Source: Oscillospiraceae bacterium (GTDB lineage: Bacteria > Bacillota > Clostridia > Oscillospirales > Oscillospiraceae). Taken from it: a stretch of DNA of 64,000 nt. The position numbers and the translations under genes are program-made. The notes under the pieces are model-generated. The model was not told where the DNA came from. It worked only from the letters and a program-made list of their open reading frames with translations, and searched no databases. Shown in pieces: positions 34,579 through 44,800 of this stretch. The DNA is taken from positions 41,903 to 105,902 of the forward strand of contig JAFVZT010000007.1 of the NCBI GenBank assembly GCA_017508045.1, given 5' to 3'. Every line of letters begins with the position of its first letter. The first letter of the stretch is position 1.

Positions 34579-36000
34579 TTATTCTTTTCCGTTCCAACAA
34601 TAGGTACAAAGCTTGCAGGACTCAATCCCGATTGCTTTAACAACACCGTCCACTGTCTGGAAGCCGAGAGAATCAAAACCAAATTTCTCGCAAATTGCCT
34701 TACGCATACGCTTACCCCGTTGGGAATTGCCGTCAGCATACTCATCGAGATACTGGAAACCAGCAACCCCTTCCAGTTCCATAATGGTCTGGCGGGAAAT
34801 CAGCTCCATATCGCTGGTAGCGCGGGAGAAATTTAAGAATTTACAGCCATACATAATGGGTGGGCAGGCTGAGCGCATATGAACGGATTTTGCACCGTTA
34901 TCATATAAAAACTCAACGGTTTCCCGCAGCTGCGTGCCGCGAACAATAGAATCGTCTACAAACAGCAAATTCTTGTCCACAATTAACTCATGCACCGGGA
35001 TCTGTTTCATCTTTGCGATTTTGTTTCTGTCTGACTGTCTGGCAGGTGTAAAGCTTCTTGCCCAAGTAGGTGTATACTTAATAAATGCCCGGGCAAAGGG
35101 TTTTCCCGTGCGGTTGGCATAGCCGATTGCGTGGGGTGTTCCGGAATCCGGTACGCCGCCTACATAATCGATGTCCATCGTTCTGCCCTGCGCCATATCG
35201 CGCTCCGCAATGGCAGCGCCGTTGCGGTATCGCATTGCCTCCACATTGATACCCTCATAGGTAGAGGTGGGATAGCCATAATAGCTCCACAAAAATGCGC
35301 ACATCCGCATCTCAGAGCCGGGAGCGACCAGCTGGGTCATGCTCTCAGGGGACAACTCCACAATTTCACCGGGGCCAAGCTCTTTCACATGCTCAAAACC
35401 CAGCTTGGTATAGGCAAACTGCTCAAAGGATGCGCAGTAGCCTGTTTCGTTTCTGCCGATCTGCACCGGTATTCTTCCGAATTTATCTCTGGCAGCAATC
35501 AAATTTCCGTCATCTTTTAAAATCAGGATGTTCGCAGTGCCCTCAATAACCTGCTGCGCAAACTGAACACCCTCTGCAAAATTTTCCTTCTGGGAAATCA
35601 GTGCGGCAACCAGCTCCGTTGTGTTAACCTTACCGCCGGTCATTGCATCAAAATGTCCGCCGGAGGTCAGGCACTGTTCAATCAAGGTATCTGAATTGTT
35701 AATAATACCAACAGTAGTAATGGCAAATGTGCCCAAACGGGAACGCACCAGCATCGGTTGAGGATCGCTGTCGCTGATACAGCCAATTACCGATGTGCCC
35801 TGCATCTCCTCAAAAATGCTCTCAAACTTTGTGCGGAAGGGAGAATTCTCAATGTTATGAATTTTCCTTTGCAGTCCTATATTTTTATCGTAGGCTGCCA
35901 TACCACCGCGGCGTGTACCCAAATGGGAATGGTAGTCAACGCCGAAGAACACATCCATCATACAATCCTGCTTGGATGCAATTCCGAAAAAGCCTCCCAT
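34579..36000 (-). CDS. purF: amidophosphoribosyltransferase-like PurF with a degenerate glutaminase site
   Basis: The 473-residue protein holds the PurF position in the operon and makes phosphoribosylamine from PRPP. The PRPP loop [11 protein letters not shown] near residue 358 and the C-terminal Cys residues (C-K-L-C-T-Y-C) are present; B. subtilis PurF uses such cysteines for a 4Fe-4S cluster. The N-terminal Ntn glutaminase is unusual: it starts M-G-G-F-F-G-I, with no Cys directly after Met; the R-Y-P-T-x-G block is replaced by S-D-S-D-P-Q-P and the N-G-N block by T-V-G-I-I-N-N. Glutamine-dependent activity is therefore doubtful; ammonia use or another amide donor is possible. Confidence 0.85.
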   Translation of the reverse strand: MGGFFGIASKQDCMMDVFFGVDYHSHLGTRRGGMAAYDKNIGLQRKIHNIENSPFRTKFESIFEEMQGTSVIGCISDSDPQPMLVRSRLGTFAITTVGIINNSDTLIEQCLTSGGHFDAMTGGKVNTTELVAALISQKENFAEGVQFAQQVIEGTANILILKDDGNLIAARDKFGRIPVQIGRNETGYCASFEQFAYTKLGFEHVKELGPGEIVELSPESMTQLVAPGSEMRMCAFLWSYYGYPTSTYEGINVEAMRYRNGAAIAERDMAQGRTMDIDYVGGVPDSGTPHAIGYANRTGKPFARAFIKYTPTWARSFTPARQSDRNKIAKMKQIPVHELIVDKNLLFVDDSIVRGTQLRETVEFLYDNGAKSVHMRSACPPIMYGCKFLNFSRATSDMELISRQTIMELEGVAGFQYLDEYADGNSQRGKRMRKAICEKFGFDSLGFQTVDGVVKAIGIESCKLCTYCWNGKE

Positions 36001-36024
36001 GATATGCTCCTTTAAATGAAATTG

Positions 36025-36711
36025 TTAAGCGAAGAACAGCTTGTTGAGTGTCATGGGGTCAACATACTGACCGTCCTTATATACGCGCATATTTCCGGAG
36101 GCAATCTCGTCAATCAGCATTACCTTACCGTCTGCATCGTAGCCAAATTCAAACTTGATATCATACATGTCAAGGCCCTTTTCTCTCAGGTCGTCGGCAA
36201 CAATCTTGGTAATTGCCTGAGTCATTGCCTTCAGATCATCATACTGCTGGGCAGTCATGACGCCCAGATCTACCAGGCCGTCCTTTGTGACCAGGGGATC
36301 GCCCTTTGCGTCATTCTTAAAGGTGGTCTCAACATAGGCAGGCAGATCCTGACCCTCAGTGCAGTAGTCGGAATAACGACGGAAGAAAGATCCAACAGCC
36401 TTGTAACGGCAGATGACCTCAAGACCCTTACCGAAAACCTTACCGGGCAGAACCTCCATAGTCGTATTGTTCAGGTCAGCACTGACATAATGGGTCTTAA
36501 TACCGGCAGCGTTAATCTTCTCAAAGAAATAAATGGACATACGCAGGTTCACATCACCCACGCCGTCGATGGTCAAGCCAACGGAATTTTCACCGGGATC
36601 AAACACGCCGTCCTTGCCGGTGCAATCGTCCTTAAACTTCAGCAAATAGTTTCCGTTTTCCAGAGCGAAAACGTCCTTGGTTTTACCGGTGTATACAAGC
36701 TTCTTTTCCAT
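36025..36711 (-). CDS. purC: SAICAR synthase
   Basis: The 228-residue enzyme ligates aspartate to CAIR. Seen: Y-T-G-K-T-K-D-V near residue 7, F-K-D-D-C-T near 26, R-Y-K-A-V-G-S-F near 97, and the C-terminal segment D-I-K-F-E-F-G-Y with D-E-I. Length is normal for the bacterial form. It lies between purE and purF, 24-25 bases from each. Confidence 0.96.
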   Translation of the reverse strand: MEKKLVYTGKTKDVFALENGNYLLKFKDDCTGKDGVFDPGENSVGLTIDGVGDVNLRMSIYFFEKINAAGIKTHYVSADLNNTTMEVLPGKVFGKGLEVICRYKAVGSFFRRYSDYCTEGQDLPAYVETTFKNDAKGDPLVTKDGLVDLGVMTAQQYDDLKAMTQAITKIVADDLREKGLDMYDIKFEFGYDADGKVMLIDEIASGNMRVYKDGQYVDPMTLNKLFFA

Positions 36712-36736
36712 AATAAACTTCTCCTTTTATAGTTAA

Positions 36737-37225
36737 TTACAATTTTTCCATAACCGCGGCGTCCTTTGCAAGGACAGCCTTGGCATCAATTACACGCTTA
36801 GCATCCAGCTTGCCGGCAAGCTCGCTGTCGGACACTGCAAGAATTTGCGCTGCCAGCAACGCGGCATTTGCACCGCCATTGATTGCAACCGTTGCAACCG
36901 GAATTCCGGTTGGCATCTGAACCGTGGACAATAGCGCATCCATGCCGTCCAGCACAGGTCCTTTGCAGGGAATTCCAATCACAGGCAATGTGGTGTTTGC
37001 GGCAATTGCGCCTGCCAGATGCGCTGCCATTCCCGCAGCGGCAATCAAAACGCCGAAGCCGTTGTCTCTTGCGGAAAGTGCAAAATCCCTAGCTTCGACG
37101 GGTGTTCTGTGGGCAGAATAAATGTGCACCTCGAAAGGAATCTCAAGTCCCTTCAAGGTATCAACTGCCTTTTGAATGACGGGCAAATCACTGTCGCTGC
37201 CCATTATGATACCAACTTTTTTCAT
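36737..37225 (-). CDS. purE: PurE, AIR/N5-CAIR carboxylation enzyme
   Basis: The 162-residue PurE forms CAIR. Seen: I-M-G-S-D-S-D-L-P near residue 6, Y-S-A-H-R-T-P near 35, A-A-G-M-A-A-H-L near 64 and G-I-P-C-K near 89. It is the first gene of the purine operon, behind the ZTP riboswitch. The ATG at 37225 has GGAGG ahead. No purK gene is in the window, so whether it acts as class I (mutase, with PurK elsewhere) or class II (direct AIR carboxylase) cannot be settled. Confidence 0.93.
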   Translation of the reverse strand: MKKVGIIMGSDSDLPVIQKAVDTLKGLEIPFEVHIYSAHRTPVEARDFALSARDNGFGVLIAAAGMAAHLAGAIAANTTLPVIGIPCKGPVLDGMDALLSTVQMPTGIPVATVAINGGANAALLAAQILAVSDSELAGKLDAKRVIDAKAVLAKDAAVMEKL

Positions 37226-37240
37226 ACTTCGTCCTCCTGT

Positions 37241-37283
37241 AAACAAAATGGGCGCACTCAGCCTATACAGCTAAATGCGCCCA
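37241..37283 (-). terminator. riboswitch-controlled terminator before purE
   Basis: The minus-strand RNA can form a 13-bp stem (GGGCGCA and flanking bases at 37283-37271 with 37261-37250), followed by ATTTTGTTT. Its 5' arm overlaps the last conserved bases of the ZTP aptamer, so ligand binding should block it and allow purine genes to be read. Confidence 0.75.
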
Positions 37284-37357
37284 GACGGTCGGCTTAATTG
37301 GCATAACGCCAACGCTCTCTGTTCCTTTGTGGTGCTCCACATTATCCGTCAGTCGCA
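37279..37357 (-). ncRNA. ZTP (pfl) riboswitch aptamer of the purine operon
   Basis: The minus-strand leader carries the pfl/ZTP hallmarks in order: GACTGACGGA (about 37354-37345), a hairpin with TGTGGAGCACCAC, a GGAACAG and GAGCG joining region, and the closing GCCGACCGTCTGGGC (about 37293-37279). ZTP/ZMP accumulates when 10-formyl-THF is short, and these riboswitches typically turn on purine and folate genes. Here the expression platform is the terminator at 37241-37283. It lies between the promoter at 37385-37413 and purE. Confidence 0.85.
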
Positions 37358-37384
37358 GAAAGCGATATTCCAATGTACGACATA

Positions 37385-37413
37385 ATTCTACCATGCTGAA
37401 AAAGTGGTGTCAA
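37385..37413 (-). promoter_or_regulatory. purine operon promoter
   Basis: On the minus strand TTGACA (37408-37413) and TAGAAT (37385-37390) are 17 bases apart, about 20 bases before the ZTP aptamer. No clear terminator separates it from pyrB upstream; only a small CTCAT/ATGAG hairpin is seen near 37463-37475. Confidence 0.8.
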
Positions 37414-37500
37414 GGAACAACTATCTGGATTTAAAATTTTTGTTCTTTTTAACACCAAACCTCATAACATGAGCCCTGAATTTGTGAATATTTTGGCAGT

Positions 37501-38589
37501 TTAATTCCGCTTGCGCTTTGCCTCACAGTAGATACAGCGATAAATACCGTTTTCCCGGTTAACACATTTAAAGCTGTGAACAATCTCCTGTTCTGTGGAG
37601 GTAATGCACCGGGGATTATCACAGTACAATTCATCTGTTATAACATCCTGAATTTCCGGCATCTGCTTGCCCTGCCGTGCTTCCTCCAGAAGCTTCAAAA
37701 TTAACGCCATGCGCATGTACTTTCCGTTCAGAGCTTGTCTGAAATAAGCTGCCCGGGGATCGTTATCCACCTGTACGCTAATCTCATTTACTCTTGGCAG
37801 CGGATGTAAAACGCGCATATGCACTTTTGCAAGCTGCATCTTTTCAGCGGTTAAAATATAGCTGTCCTTCAAACGCTCGTACTCGTCATAGCTGTCAAAG
37901 CGCTCCCGTTGAATGCGGGTCATGTACAGAACATCCAGTTGGGGTATGGCATCTTCCAGGGATGTGGTTTCCACATACTGCATGCCGTATTTATCCAACA
38001 CCTCGTATTTGACATACTTCGGCAGCTGCAGCTCCTCCGGGGAAATCAGAACAATTTTAATATTGCTATAGCGACTCAGAGCGGATAGCAGCGAATGTAC
38101 GGTACGACCGTACTTAAGGTCACCGCAGAAACCAACTGTTAAATTCTCCAATCTGCCTAGTTCCCGGTAGATTGTCAAAAGGTCTGCCAATGTCTGTGTA
38201 GGATGGCAATGACCGCCGTCCCCTGCATTGATAACAGGAATAGATGCACTTTTTGCCGCTACATAGGGCGCGCCCTCTTTGGGATGGCGCATCGCCATAA
38301 TATCTGCATAGCAGCTAATCATTTTTGCCGTATCCGCTACACTCTCGCCCTTTGATGCAGAGGAAGAACCGGCATCGCTAAAGCCCAGAACATTACCGCC
38401 AAGCTCCAGCATCGCAGCCTCAAAGCTCAGCCGTGTGCGGGTAGATGGCTCAAAAAACAAGGTAGCAAGCTTTTTCCCACGGCAGGAATCGGCATACTTT
38501 TCCGGATTTTCAGAAATGTCGCAGGCAGTTTTTAAAAGTCCATCCAGCTCTTTTACAGAAAGATCTGTAATATCAATTACGCTTCTCAT
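37501..38589 (-). CDS. pyrB: aspartate carbamoyltransferase with C-terminal PyrI-type zinc domain
   Basis: The enzyme condenses carbamoyl phosphate with aspartate in pyrimidine synthesis. The catalytic chain is complete: F-F-E-P-S-T-R-T-R near residue 49, G-H-C-H-P-T-Q near 131 and H-P-L-P-R near 264. At 362 residues it is about 50 longer than usual PyrB. The extra tail has Cys323, Cys328, Cys352 and Cys355, a C-x4-C-x23-C-x2-C pattern identical in spacing to the zinc domain of regulatory chain PyrI. The nucleotide-binding domain of PyrI is absent. It overlaps pyrE by four bases and is last in the operon. Confidence 0.93.
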   Translation of the reverse strand: MRSVIDITDLSVKELDGLLKTACDISENPEKYADSCRGKKLATLFFEPSTRTRLSFEAAMLELGGNVLGFSDAGSSSASKGESVADTAKMISCYADIMAMRHPKEGAPYVAAKSASIPVINAGDGGHCHPTQTLADLLTIYRELGRLENLTVGFCGDLKYGRTVHSLLSALSRYSNIKIVLISPEELQLPKYVKYEVLDKYGMQYVETTSLEDAIPQLDVLYMTRIQRERFDSYDEYERLKDSYILTAEKMQLAKVHMRVLHPLPRVNEISVQVDNDPRAAYFRQALNGKYMRMALILKLLEEARQGKQMPEIQDVITDELYCDNPRCITSTEQEIVHSFKCVNRENGIYRCIYCEAKRKRN

Positions 38590-39242
38590 AGCTTTGCTCC
38601 ATTCACATCTAAGTAGTTGCGAATTCTTGCAACATTTTCCGCATTGGCAGGATCTTCCTCCAAATACGCAATAATGTCATAGACATCAACCACGGAATAT
38701 ACAGGGAAACCGAACTCCTCTTCAACCTCTTTCATGGCAGACTTGTCCGTTTTCCCCTTTTCCTTGCGGTCAACCATAACAAAGGTTGCCGCAACCTTGA
38801 CGTTTTCCAATCCGGACAAAATTGCCATGCTTTCGCGGATTGCCGTACCTGCGGTAATCACATCCTCAACAATGACAACTTCCTCGCCGGGCTTCGGAAC
38901 ATAACCCACAAAAACGCCGCCTTCACCATGATCCTTCGCCTCCTTACGGTTAAAGAAGAAGGGAACATCCAATTGCTCTTTGGATAGCGCAATCGAGGTA
39001 GACACAGCAATGGAAATGCCCTTATAGGCAGGGCCATATAAAACAGTGCGCTTTTTACCAACCTTTTCAAAGTAGGCCTTCGCATAAAACTCACCGAGCT
39101 TTGCGATTTGGTCACCGGTTTTGATGTCGCCGGCATTGATAAAATAGGGAATTTTTCTGCCGCTTTTGGCTGTAAAGTCGCCAAACTTCAATACGCCTGC
39201 TTCTTCCAAGAAGGCAATAAACTCTCTTTTATATGCTTCCAT
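38586..39242 (-). CDS. pyrE: orotate phosphoribosyltransferase
   Basis: The 218-residue enzyme makes OMP from orotate and PRPP. The PRPP-binding segment [13 protein letters not shown] near residue 118, Y-G-P-A-Y-K-G near 63 and the K-x-x-K loop region H-G-E-G-G near 98 are present. It stops within the pyrB start (ATGA overlap). Upstream, a 283-bp inverted-repeat element separates it from pyrF, so it may be expressed differently from the front of the operon. A clean AAAGGAGAG RBS lies between the element and the ATG. Confidence 0.95.
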   Translation of the reverse strand: MEAYKREFIAFLEEAGVLKFGDFTAKSGRKIPYFINAGDIKTGDQIAKLGEFYAKAYFEKVGKKRTVLYGPAYKGISIAVSTSIALSKEQLDVPFFFNRKEAKDHGEGGVFVGYVPKPGEEVVIVEDVITAGTAIRESMAILSGLENVKVAATFVMVDRKEKGKTDKSAMKEVEEEFGFPVYSVVDVYDIIAYLEEDPANAENVARIRNYLDVNGAKL

Positions 39243-39257
39243 TTTTGTATCTCTCCT

Positions 39258-39540
39258 TTAAGCAGTGGGGAGCCGAACACCGACAGCCCCACAGCAGTCC
39301 TTTTGTTTGTATTTTTCTTTATCTTCCTCGGCTTGCGTCAGCAAGCTCTCGTCATCTGCGCAAAAATCCAAAGCAAAAATCCTTGCTGTGGGGTGCGCAG
39401 CAGTTTTCACAGTGCTGCTTTTCGTCAAGCCAAGTAAAATCACGCAGGGAATACCTATTGGTATTTTCAAGGGATTTTCCGCAGGATTGGCGAAAAGCCG
39501 CCTGCGAAAACCTATCGGGGTTCAACTCCCCACTGCTTAA
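39258..39540. repeat. 283-bp element with 15-bp inverted ends between pyrF and pyrE
   Basis: The ends are perfect inverted copies (39258-39272 and 39526-39540; each reads L-P-T-A-stop outward). Inside, CCCCACAGCA (39287-39296) faces TGCTGTGGGG (39384-39393), and TTTTCCGCAGG/CCTGCGAAAA forms another stem near 39476-39510. Both strands keep open frames of 70-91 codons, but these look like by-products of the repeat. The pyrF stop codon lies in one end. It looks like a MITE-like or structured interspersed repeat; copy number in the genome is unknown. No other gene is seen in this gap. Confidence 0.65.
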
Positions 39541-40235
39541 TCACAGAATTCCGCTATACAGCGCTCATACGCTGCAACCGGATCGGCAGCCGCCGTAATG
39601 GGTCTGCCTACAACAATGTAGTCAGAGCCGATTTCCTTAGCCTGAGCGGGTGTCATAACACGCTTCTGATCCCCTACCTCACCGTCTGCAAATCGGACGC
39701 CGGGGGTAATGGTTAAAAATGCCTTGCCACAGGCATCATGCACCTTGCCTGCCTCTAAGGGCGAGCAAACAATGCCATCCAGACCGGCATTTTTTGCGGT
39801 CTGGGCATAGTGCATAACCACTTCATCAATAGGCTCGCGAATCAAAATGTCCCGTTCCATGCTCTGCTGGTCGGTAGAGGTCAGCTGGGTAACGGCAATC
39901 AGCAGCGGGCGGCTTCCGTCCTCCCGGGTCAAGCCCTCTAAAGCACCCTGCATCATGGCGGTTGTTCCGGCTGCATGCAAATTGGTAATATCTACATCCA
40001 AATTCCGCAAAACAGCCATAGCTTTTTTAACGGTATTGGGAATATCGTGGAGCTTTAAATCCAGGAAAATCTTATGTCCGCGGGCTTTGATTTGACGGAC
40101 AATGCTGGGTCCTTCCGCATAAAACAGCTCCATACCGATTTTCACAAAAGGCTTACGGCCGGTAAACTTGTCTAAAAACGCGAAGGTTTGCTCAGCGCTC
40201 GCAAAATCACAAGCTACAATAACATCTTTACCCAT
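39537..40235 (-). CDS. pyrF: orotidine 5'-phosphate decarboxylase
   Basis: The 232-residue enzyme makes UMP from OMP. Seen: I-V-A-C-D-F near residue 6, the catalytic F-L-D-L-K-L-H-D-I-P near 60, G-V-R-F near 184 and V-G-R-P-I near 213. It starts inside the pyrD stop (one-base overlap). Its stop TAA at 39539-39537 is supplied by the inverted-repeat element. Confidence 0.95.
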   Translation of the reverse strand: MGKDVIVACDFASAEQTFAFLDKFTGRKPFVKIGMELFYAEGPSIVRQIKARGHKIFLDLKLHDIPNTVKKAMAVLRNLDVDITNLHAAGTTAMMQGALEGLTREDGSRPLLIAVTQLTSTDQQSMERDILIREPIDEVVMHYAQTAKNAGLDGIVCSPLEAGKVHDACGKAFLTITPGVRFADGEVGDQKRVMTPAQAKEIGSDYIVVGRPITAAADPVAAYERCIAEFCD

Positions 40236-41146
40236 TAAATTACGCCTCCTATAATCTCTTGTAAGGTGTTGATATGATATTTTTCCATAACCCTGGGAAG
40301 ATCACTAATAATGTCCCGGCAAGCAAAGGGGTTTACAAGGTTTGCAGCACCAACCTCGACAGCCGTAGCGCCGGCAAGCATCATTTCAATCACATCTTCA
40401 GCAGAACTGACACCGCCCATGCCCACAACCGGGATTTTAACAGCGTTTGCAACCTGGTAGACCATGCGAACTGCCACAGGGAAAATTGCAGATCCGGAAA
40501 ATCCGCCCATTTTATTGGCGATGATGGGTTTTCTGCTCCGCAGATCAATCCGCATCCCCAGCATGGTATTAATCAGGCTAATACCGTCCGCGCCGGCATC
40601 CTCGCAAGCCTTGGCAATGCTGACAATATCTGTAACGTTGGGGCTAAGCTTAACAATTACAGGCTTCGTTGTAACCTTTTTAACTGCAGCCGTTACCTCT
40701 GCCGCAGCCTTCGGGTCTGTTCCGAAGCTCATGCCGCCGCCGTGAACATTGGGACAGCTGACATTAACCTCCAGCCAACCCACCTGCGGCTGAGCGTCCA
40801 GCTTTTCACAGGTATATGCGTAATCTTCAACGCTGAAACCGCTGACATTTGCCATAACAGGCTTGTGAAAACAAGCTTTCAGTTTGGGAAGCTCCTGAGA
40901 AATCACAGCCTCAACGCCGGGATTTTGAAGTCCCACCGCATTAATCATACCGGCAGTACACTCGGCAATTCGAGGTGTGGGATTGCCAAAGCGAGGGTCT
41001 TTTGTTGTTCCTTTAAAGGAGAAAGTTCCCAAACAGTTAATATCATACAGCTCGGCATACTCATAGCCGTAGCCAAATGTACCGGAAGCGGGAATGACAG
41101 GGTTATCCAGTTCAATGCCACAGAGATTTACACTTAATTTTCCCAT
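40235..41146 (-). CDS. pyrD: dihydroorotate dehydrogenase, class 1B catalytic subunit
   Basis: The 303-residue FMN enzyme oxidises dihydroorotate and passes electrons through PyrK to NAD. Seen: P-A-S-G-T-F-G near residue 19, K-G-T-T near 46, the active-site Cys in N-V-S-C-P-N-V near 128, and G-M-G-G-V near 240. The ATG at 41146 follows AAGGAGGAG inside the end of pyrK, and the two genes overlap by 13 bases, as expected for partner subunits. Confidence 0.95.
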   Translation of the reverse strand: MGKLSVNLCGIELDNPVIPASGTFGYGYEYAELYDINCLGTFSFKGTTKDPRFGNPTPRIAECTAGMINAVGLQNPGVEAVISQELPKLKACFHKPVMANVSGFSVEDYAYTCEKLDAQPQVGWLEVNVSCPNVHGGGMSFGTDPKAAAEVTAAVKKVTTKPVIVKLSPNVTDIVSIAKACEDAGADGISLINTMLGMRIDLRSRKPIIANKMGGFSGSAIFPVAVRMVYQVANAVKIPVVGMGGVSSAEDVIEMMLAGATAVEVGAANLVNPFACRDIISDLPRVMEKYHINTLQEIIGGVI

Positions 41147-41868
41147 AAAATCTCCTCCTTGTACAGAACCGGTCCTTCCTTGCAAATCCGCTTATAGCCG
41201 GTGATGGTTTTGCAGGAGCAGCCCATACAGGCGCCGAAGCCGCAGCCCATACGCTTTTCAAAGCTCATCTGACCGGATGTGACAGAAGCCTTGTACACAG
41301 CCTTGAGCATAGGCTCAGGCCCGCAGGTATAGAAATAAGTATACTGCATATCCTTCAAAGCATCTGTCACAAAGCCCTTGATACCATATGATCCGTCTAC
41401 AGTGGTAACGGTTACATCAGCGCCCAGCGCCTTGAACTCTGCCTCATAAAACACCTCAGAAGCGGTATTAAAGCCGAGAATAACGCTGACGTGTTTGCCC
41501 TGCTCCAAAAGCCTCTTGGCAAGCAGGTACATAGGCGGAACGCCCACACCGCCGCCAAGAAGCACCGGGTGCTCCCCTGCCGGCGACAAATCATAGCCGT
41601 TACCCAAACCGGTGAGAATATCCAGCTTACCCTTTGTCATTTCAGACATCTGCTGCGTACCCTTGCCGACAACCTTATAAATAATCGTCAGCGTATCTTC
41701 TTTCACATCGCACACCGAAATGGGGCGACGCAGATACAGGCCGTCCAGCAGAATGTTCACAAACTGTCCCGGGGCGGTTATCCCGGACACATCCCCCCGA
41801 AGCGTCATTTTATAGACGCTTTCGGTAAGGGGTATATTTTCCAATATTTCAAACAATCCCTGCTTCAT
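41134..41868 (-). CDS. pyrK: dihydroorotate dehydrogenase electron-transfer subunit
   Basis: The 244-residue ferredoxin-reductase-like partner of PyrD binds FAD (R-R-P-I-S-V near residue 52) and NAD (G-G-G-V-G-V-P-P near 108). A [2Fe-2S] Cys set is visible at the C terminus (C-G-F-G-A-C-M-G-C-S-C with a later Cys). ATG at 41868 is chosen since AGAGG lies just upstream; the GTG at 41874 overlaps that RBS. It starts 9 bases after carB. Confidence 0.94.
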   Translation of the reverse strand: MKQGLFEILENIPLTESVYKMTLRGDVSGITAPGQFVNILLDGLYLRRPISVCDVKEDTLTIIYKVVGKGTQQMSEMTKGKLDILTGLGNGYDLSPAGEHPVLLGGGVGVPPMYLLAKRLLEQGKHVSVILGFNTASEVFYEAEFKALGADVTVTTVDGSYGIKGFVTDALKDMQYTYFYTCGPEPMLKAVYKASVTSGQMSFEKRMGCGFGACMGCSCKTITGYKRICKEGPVLYKEEILWEN

Positions 41869-41877
41869 AAGCACCTC

Positions 41878-44800
41878 TTAGGCATCAATTGTGGAAATCG
41901 TTAAGGTCGTTTCCTCCAAAACATCCAAAAGAACACGAACCGTGTCCAGCGCAGTAAAGATTGTGACATTATTTTCCGTTGCCAACATACGAATCTGCTG
42001 ACCGTCATTGTAGGTGCCGTTGGAACCGGGGTCTTTTGTATTGATTACATAGGCAATATGGCCCTGGCGCAATGCCTCCGGGATTTCATCACTGCCGTCA
42101 CTGATTTTCTTTAAAATGTGGGTGCGGATACCGTTGGCCTTCAAGAACTGAGCAGTTCCGTCTGTTGCCTGAATATTAAAGCCAAGATTATAGAAGCGGC
42201 GAATCAGTGGCAGTGCCTCATCCTTATCCTTATCGGCAATGGTGGCAAATACCGTGCCGTAATTCTGCAAATGCATACCGGAGGCCTGCAGTGCCTTGTA
42301 AAGTGCGCGGTTGAGCTTGTCGTCATAGCCAATTGCCTCGCCTGTGGATTTCATTTCGGGTGACAGATAGGCATCCAAGCCGCGGAGCTTATTGAAGGAG
42401 AACACAGGAGCCTTGACATACCAGCGCTTCTTCTCCTCAGGATAAATATCAAACAGACCCTGCTCCTTCAGGCTCTTGCCCAAAATAACTTCGGTAGCAA
42501 TATCCGCCAGGCTGTAGCCGGTAGCCTTGCTCAAAAACGGTACTGTTCTGGAAGAACGGGGGTTAACCTCGATGATGAACACATTGTCATCTTTGTCAAC
42601 AATAAACTGAATATTGTAAAGTCCGATAATGCCGATGCCCAAGCCAAGCTTCTTTGCATACTGCAAAATTGTGCCTTTGACCTTATCGGAAATTGAGAAA
42701 GGAGGATACACACTCATGGAGTCTCCGGAGTGGACACCGGTGCGTTCAACAAGCTCCATAATTCCGGGGACAAACACATTGATGCCGTCGCAAATCGCGT
42801 CGACCTCCACTTCCTTGCCCTCAATATACTTATCAACCAGAACAGGCTTGTCCTCATCAATTTCAACCGCAGTTTTCAGGTAATGGCGCAGCTGCTCCTC
42901 ATTGGCAACGATCTGCATCGCTCTGCCACCGAGAACAAAGCTTGGCCGCACAAGAACAGGGTAGCCGATTTCTGTTGCCGCTGCAATACCGTCCTCAATT
43001 TTTGTAACAGCTCTGCCCTTCGGCTGGGGAATATCCAGCTCAGACAGGATTTTTTCAAAGCTGTCACGGTTTTCTGCACGCTCAATAGCAGCGCAGTCCG
43101 TTCCCACAATCTTCACATCGTAGTCCAGCAAGGGCTGAGCCAGATTAATCGCAGTTTGACCACCCAGAGAGGCAATCACGCCTTCAGGCTTTTCGAACTC
43201 AATAATATTGATAACATCCTCGGGAGTCAAAGGCTCAAAGTACAGCTTGTCGGCTGTGGTATAGTCAGTAGAGACTGTCTCCGGGTTGTTGTTGATGATA
43301 ATCGCCTCATAGCCGGAGTTTTTAATGGTTGTAACTGCATGTACGGTAGAATAGTCAAACTCAACACCCTGACCGATACGGATCGGACCGGCGCCCAGTA
43401 CAACAATTTTCTTCTTGTCCGTCAGGCGGGAAGTATTGTCACCGGTATAGGAGGAATAAAAATACGGAATATACGCGCCGGTATGGCAGGTATCCACCAT
43501 CCGGTACACGGGGAACAGGTTGTTCGCCTTGCGGAATTTATAGACTGCTTTTTCCGTAGTCTTCCACATTCTGGCAACGTATTTGTCGCTGAAGCCCATT
43601 TGCTTTGCTTCCTTCAGCACAGCAAGATTCTCAACATTTTGCTTTAGCTTTTCTTCCATATCCACGATTCGTAAAATTGCTTCCAGGAAGAACGGTGTAA
43701 TCTTTGTAATATCGTGGACCTGCTCCACAGTTACGCCACGGCTTAAAAGCTCGGCAATGGCAAAAATATTATCATCCCGGAATTGCTGAATATAGCCCAG
43801 CAATTCGTCATTGGACATATTGTCAAACTTTGTGTGATAAATGTGATGAACACCCACCTCCAAAGAGCGAATACCCTTTAGAAGTGCCTCTTCCAAATTA
43901 CTGCCGATACCCATGACCTCGCCGGTAGCCTTCATCTGAGTACCCAAAAGGTTGGATGCAGCTGTAAACTTGTCAAAGGGGAATCTGGGAAGCTTTGCAA
44001 TCACATAATCCAGACGAGGCTCAAAGGCGGCATTGGTGTTGGCAATCTTAATGTCCTCCAACGCCATACCGACTGCAATTTTCGCCGTTACCCGGGCAAT
44101 GGGATAACCGGAGGCTTTGGAAGCCAAGGCAGAAGAACGGGAAACTCTGGGGTTTACCTCGATAAGGTAATACTCACTGGAATGGGGATTAAGCGCAAAC
44201 TGAACATTACAGCCGCCCTCAATCTTCAGCTCACGAATGATCTTAATTGCAGAATCGTTGAGCATTTTCAGATCGTGGTCATTCAAAGTCATAATCGGTG
44301 CAACAACGATAGAGTCGCCGGTATGAACGCCAACCGGGTCAATGTTCTCCATACCGCAGATGGTAATAGCGTGGTCGTTGCTGTCACGCATAACCTCAAA
44401 TTCGATTTCCTTATAGCCTTTGACGCTCTTTTCCACCAAAACCTGATGCACAGGAGAAAGCTTAAAGGCATTCAAGCCAATTTCAATCAGCTCCTCTTCG
44501 CTGTAAGCAAAGCCGCCACCGGTGCCGCCCAGTGTAAAGGCAGGACGAAGTACAACGGGATAACCGATCCGGGCAGCCGCCTTTTTGGCCTCCTCAATGG
44601 AGTAGGTAATTTCAGAAGGAATAACCGGCTCACCAATCTGCTGGCACATTTCCTTAAACAGCTCTCTGTCCTCCGCCCGTTCAATGGAGGCGCTGCTTGT
44701 ACCCAAAAGCTCAACGCCGCATTCCTTTAAAACGCCTTTCTTCTCCAGCTGCATCGCCAGATTCAATCCAGTCTGACCGCCGATGCCGGGAACAATGGCA

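Noticed and set aside
39265-39540. 91-residue plus-strand frame in the pyrF-pyrE gap
   Set aside because: It lies fully inside the inverted-repeat element and has no RBS; both strands read open, so the structure of the repeat explains it better.
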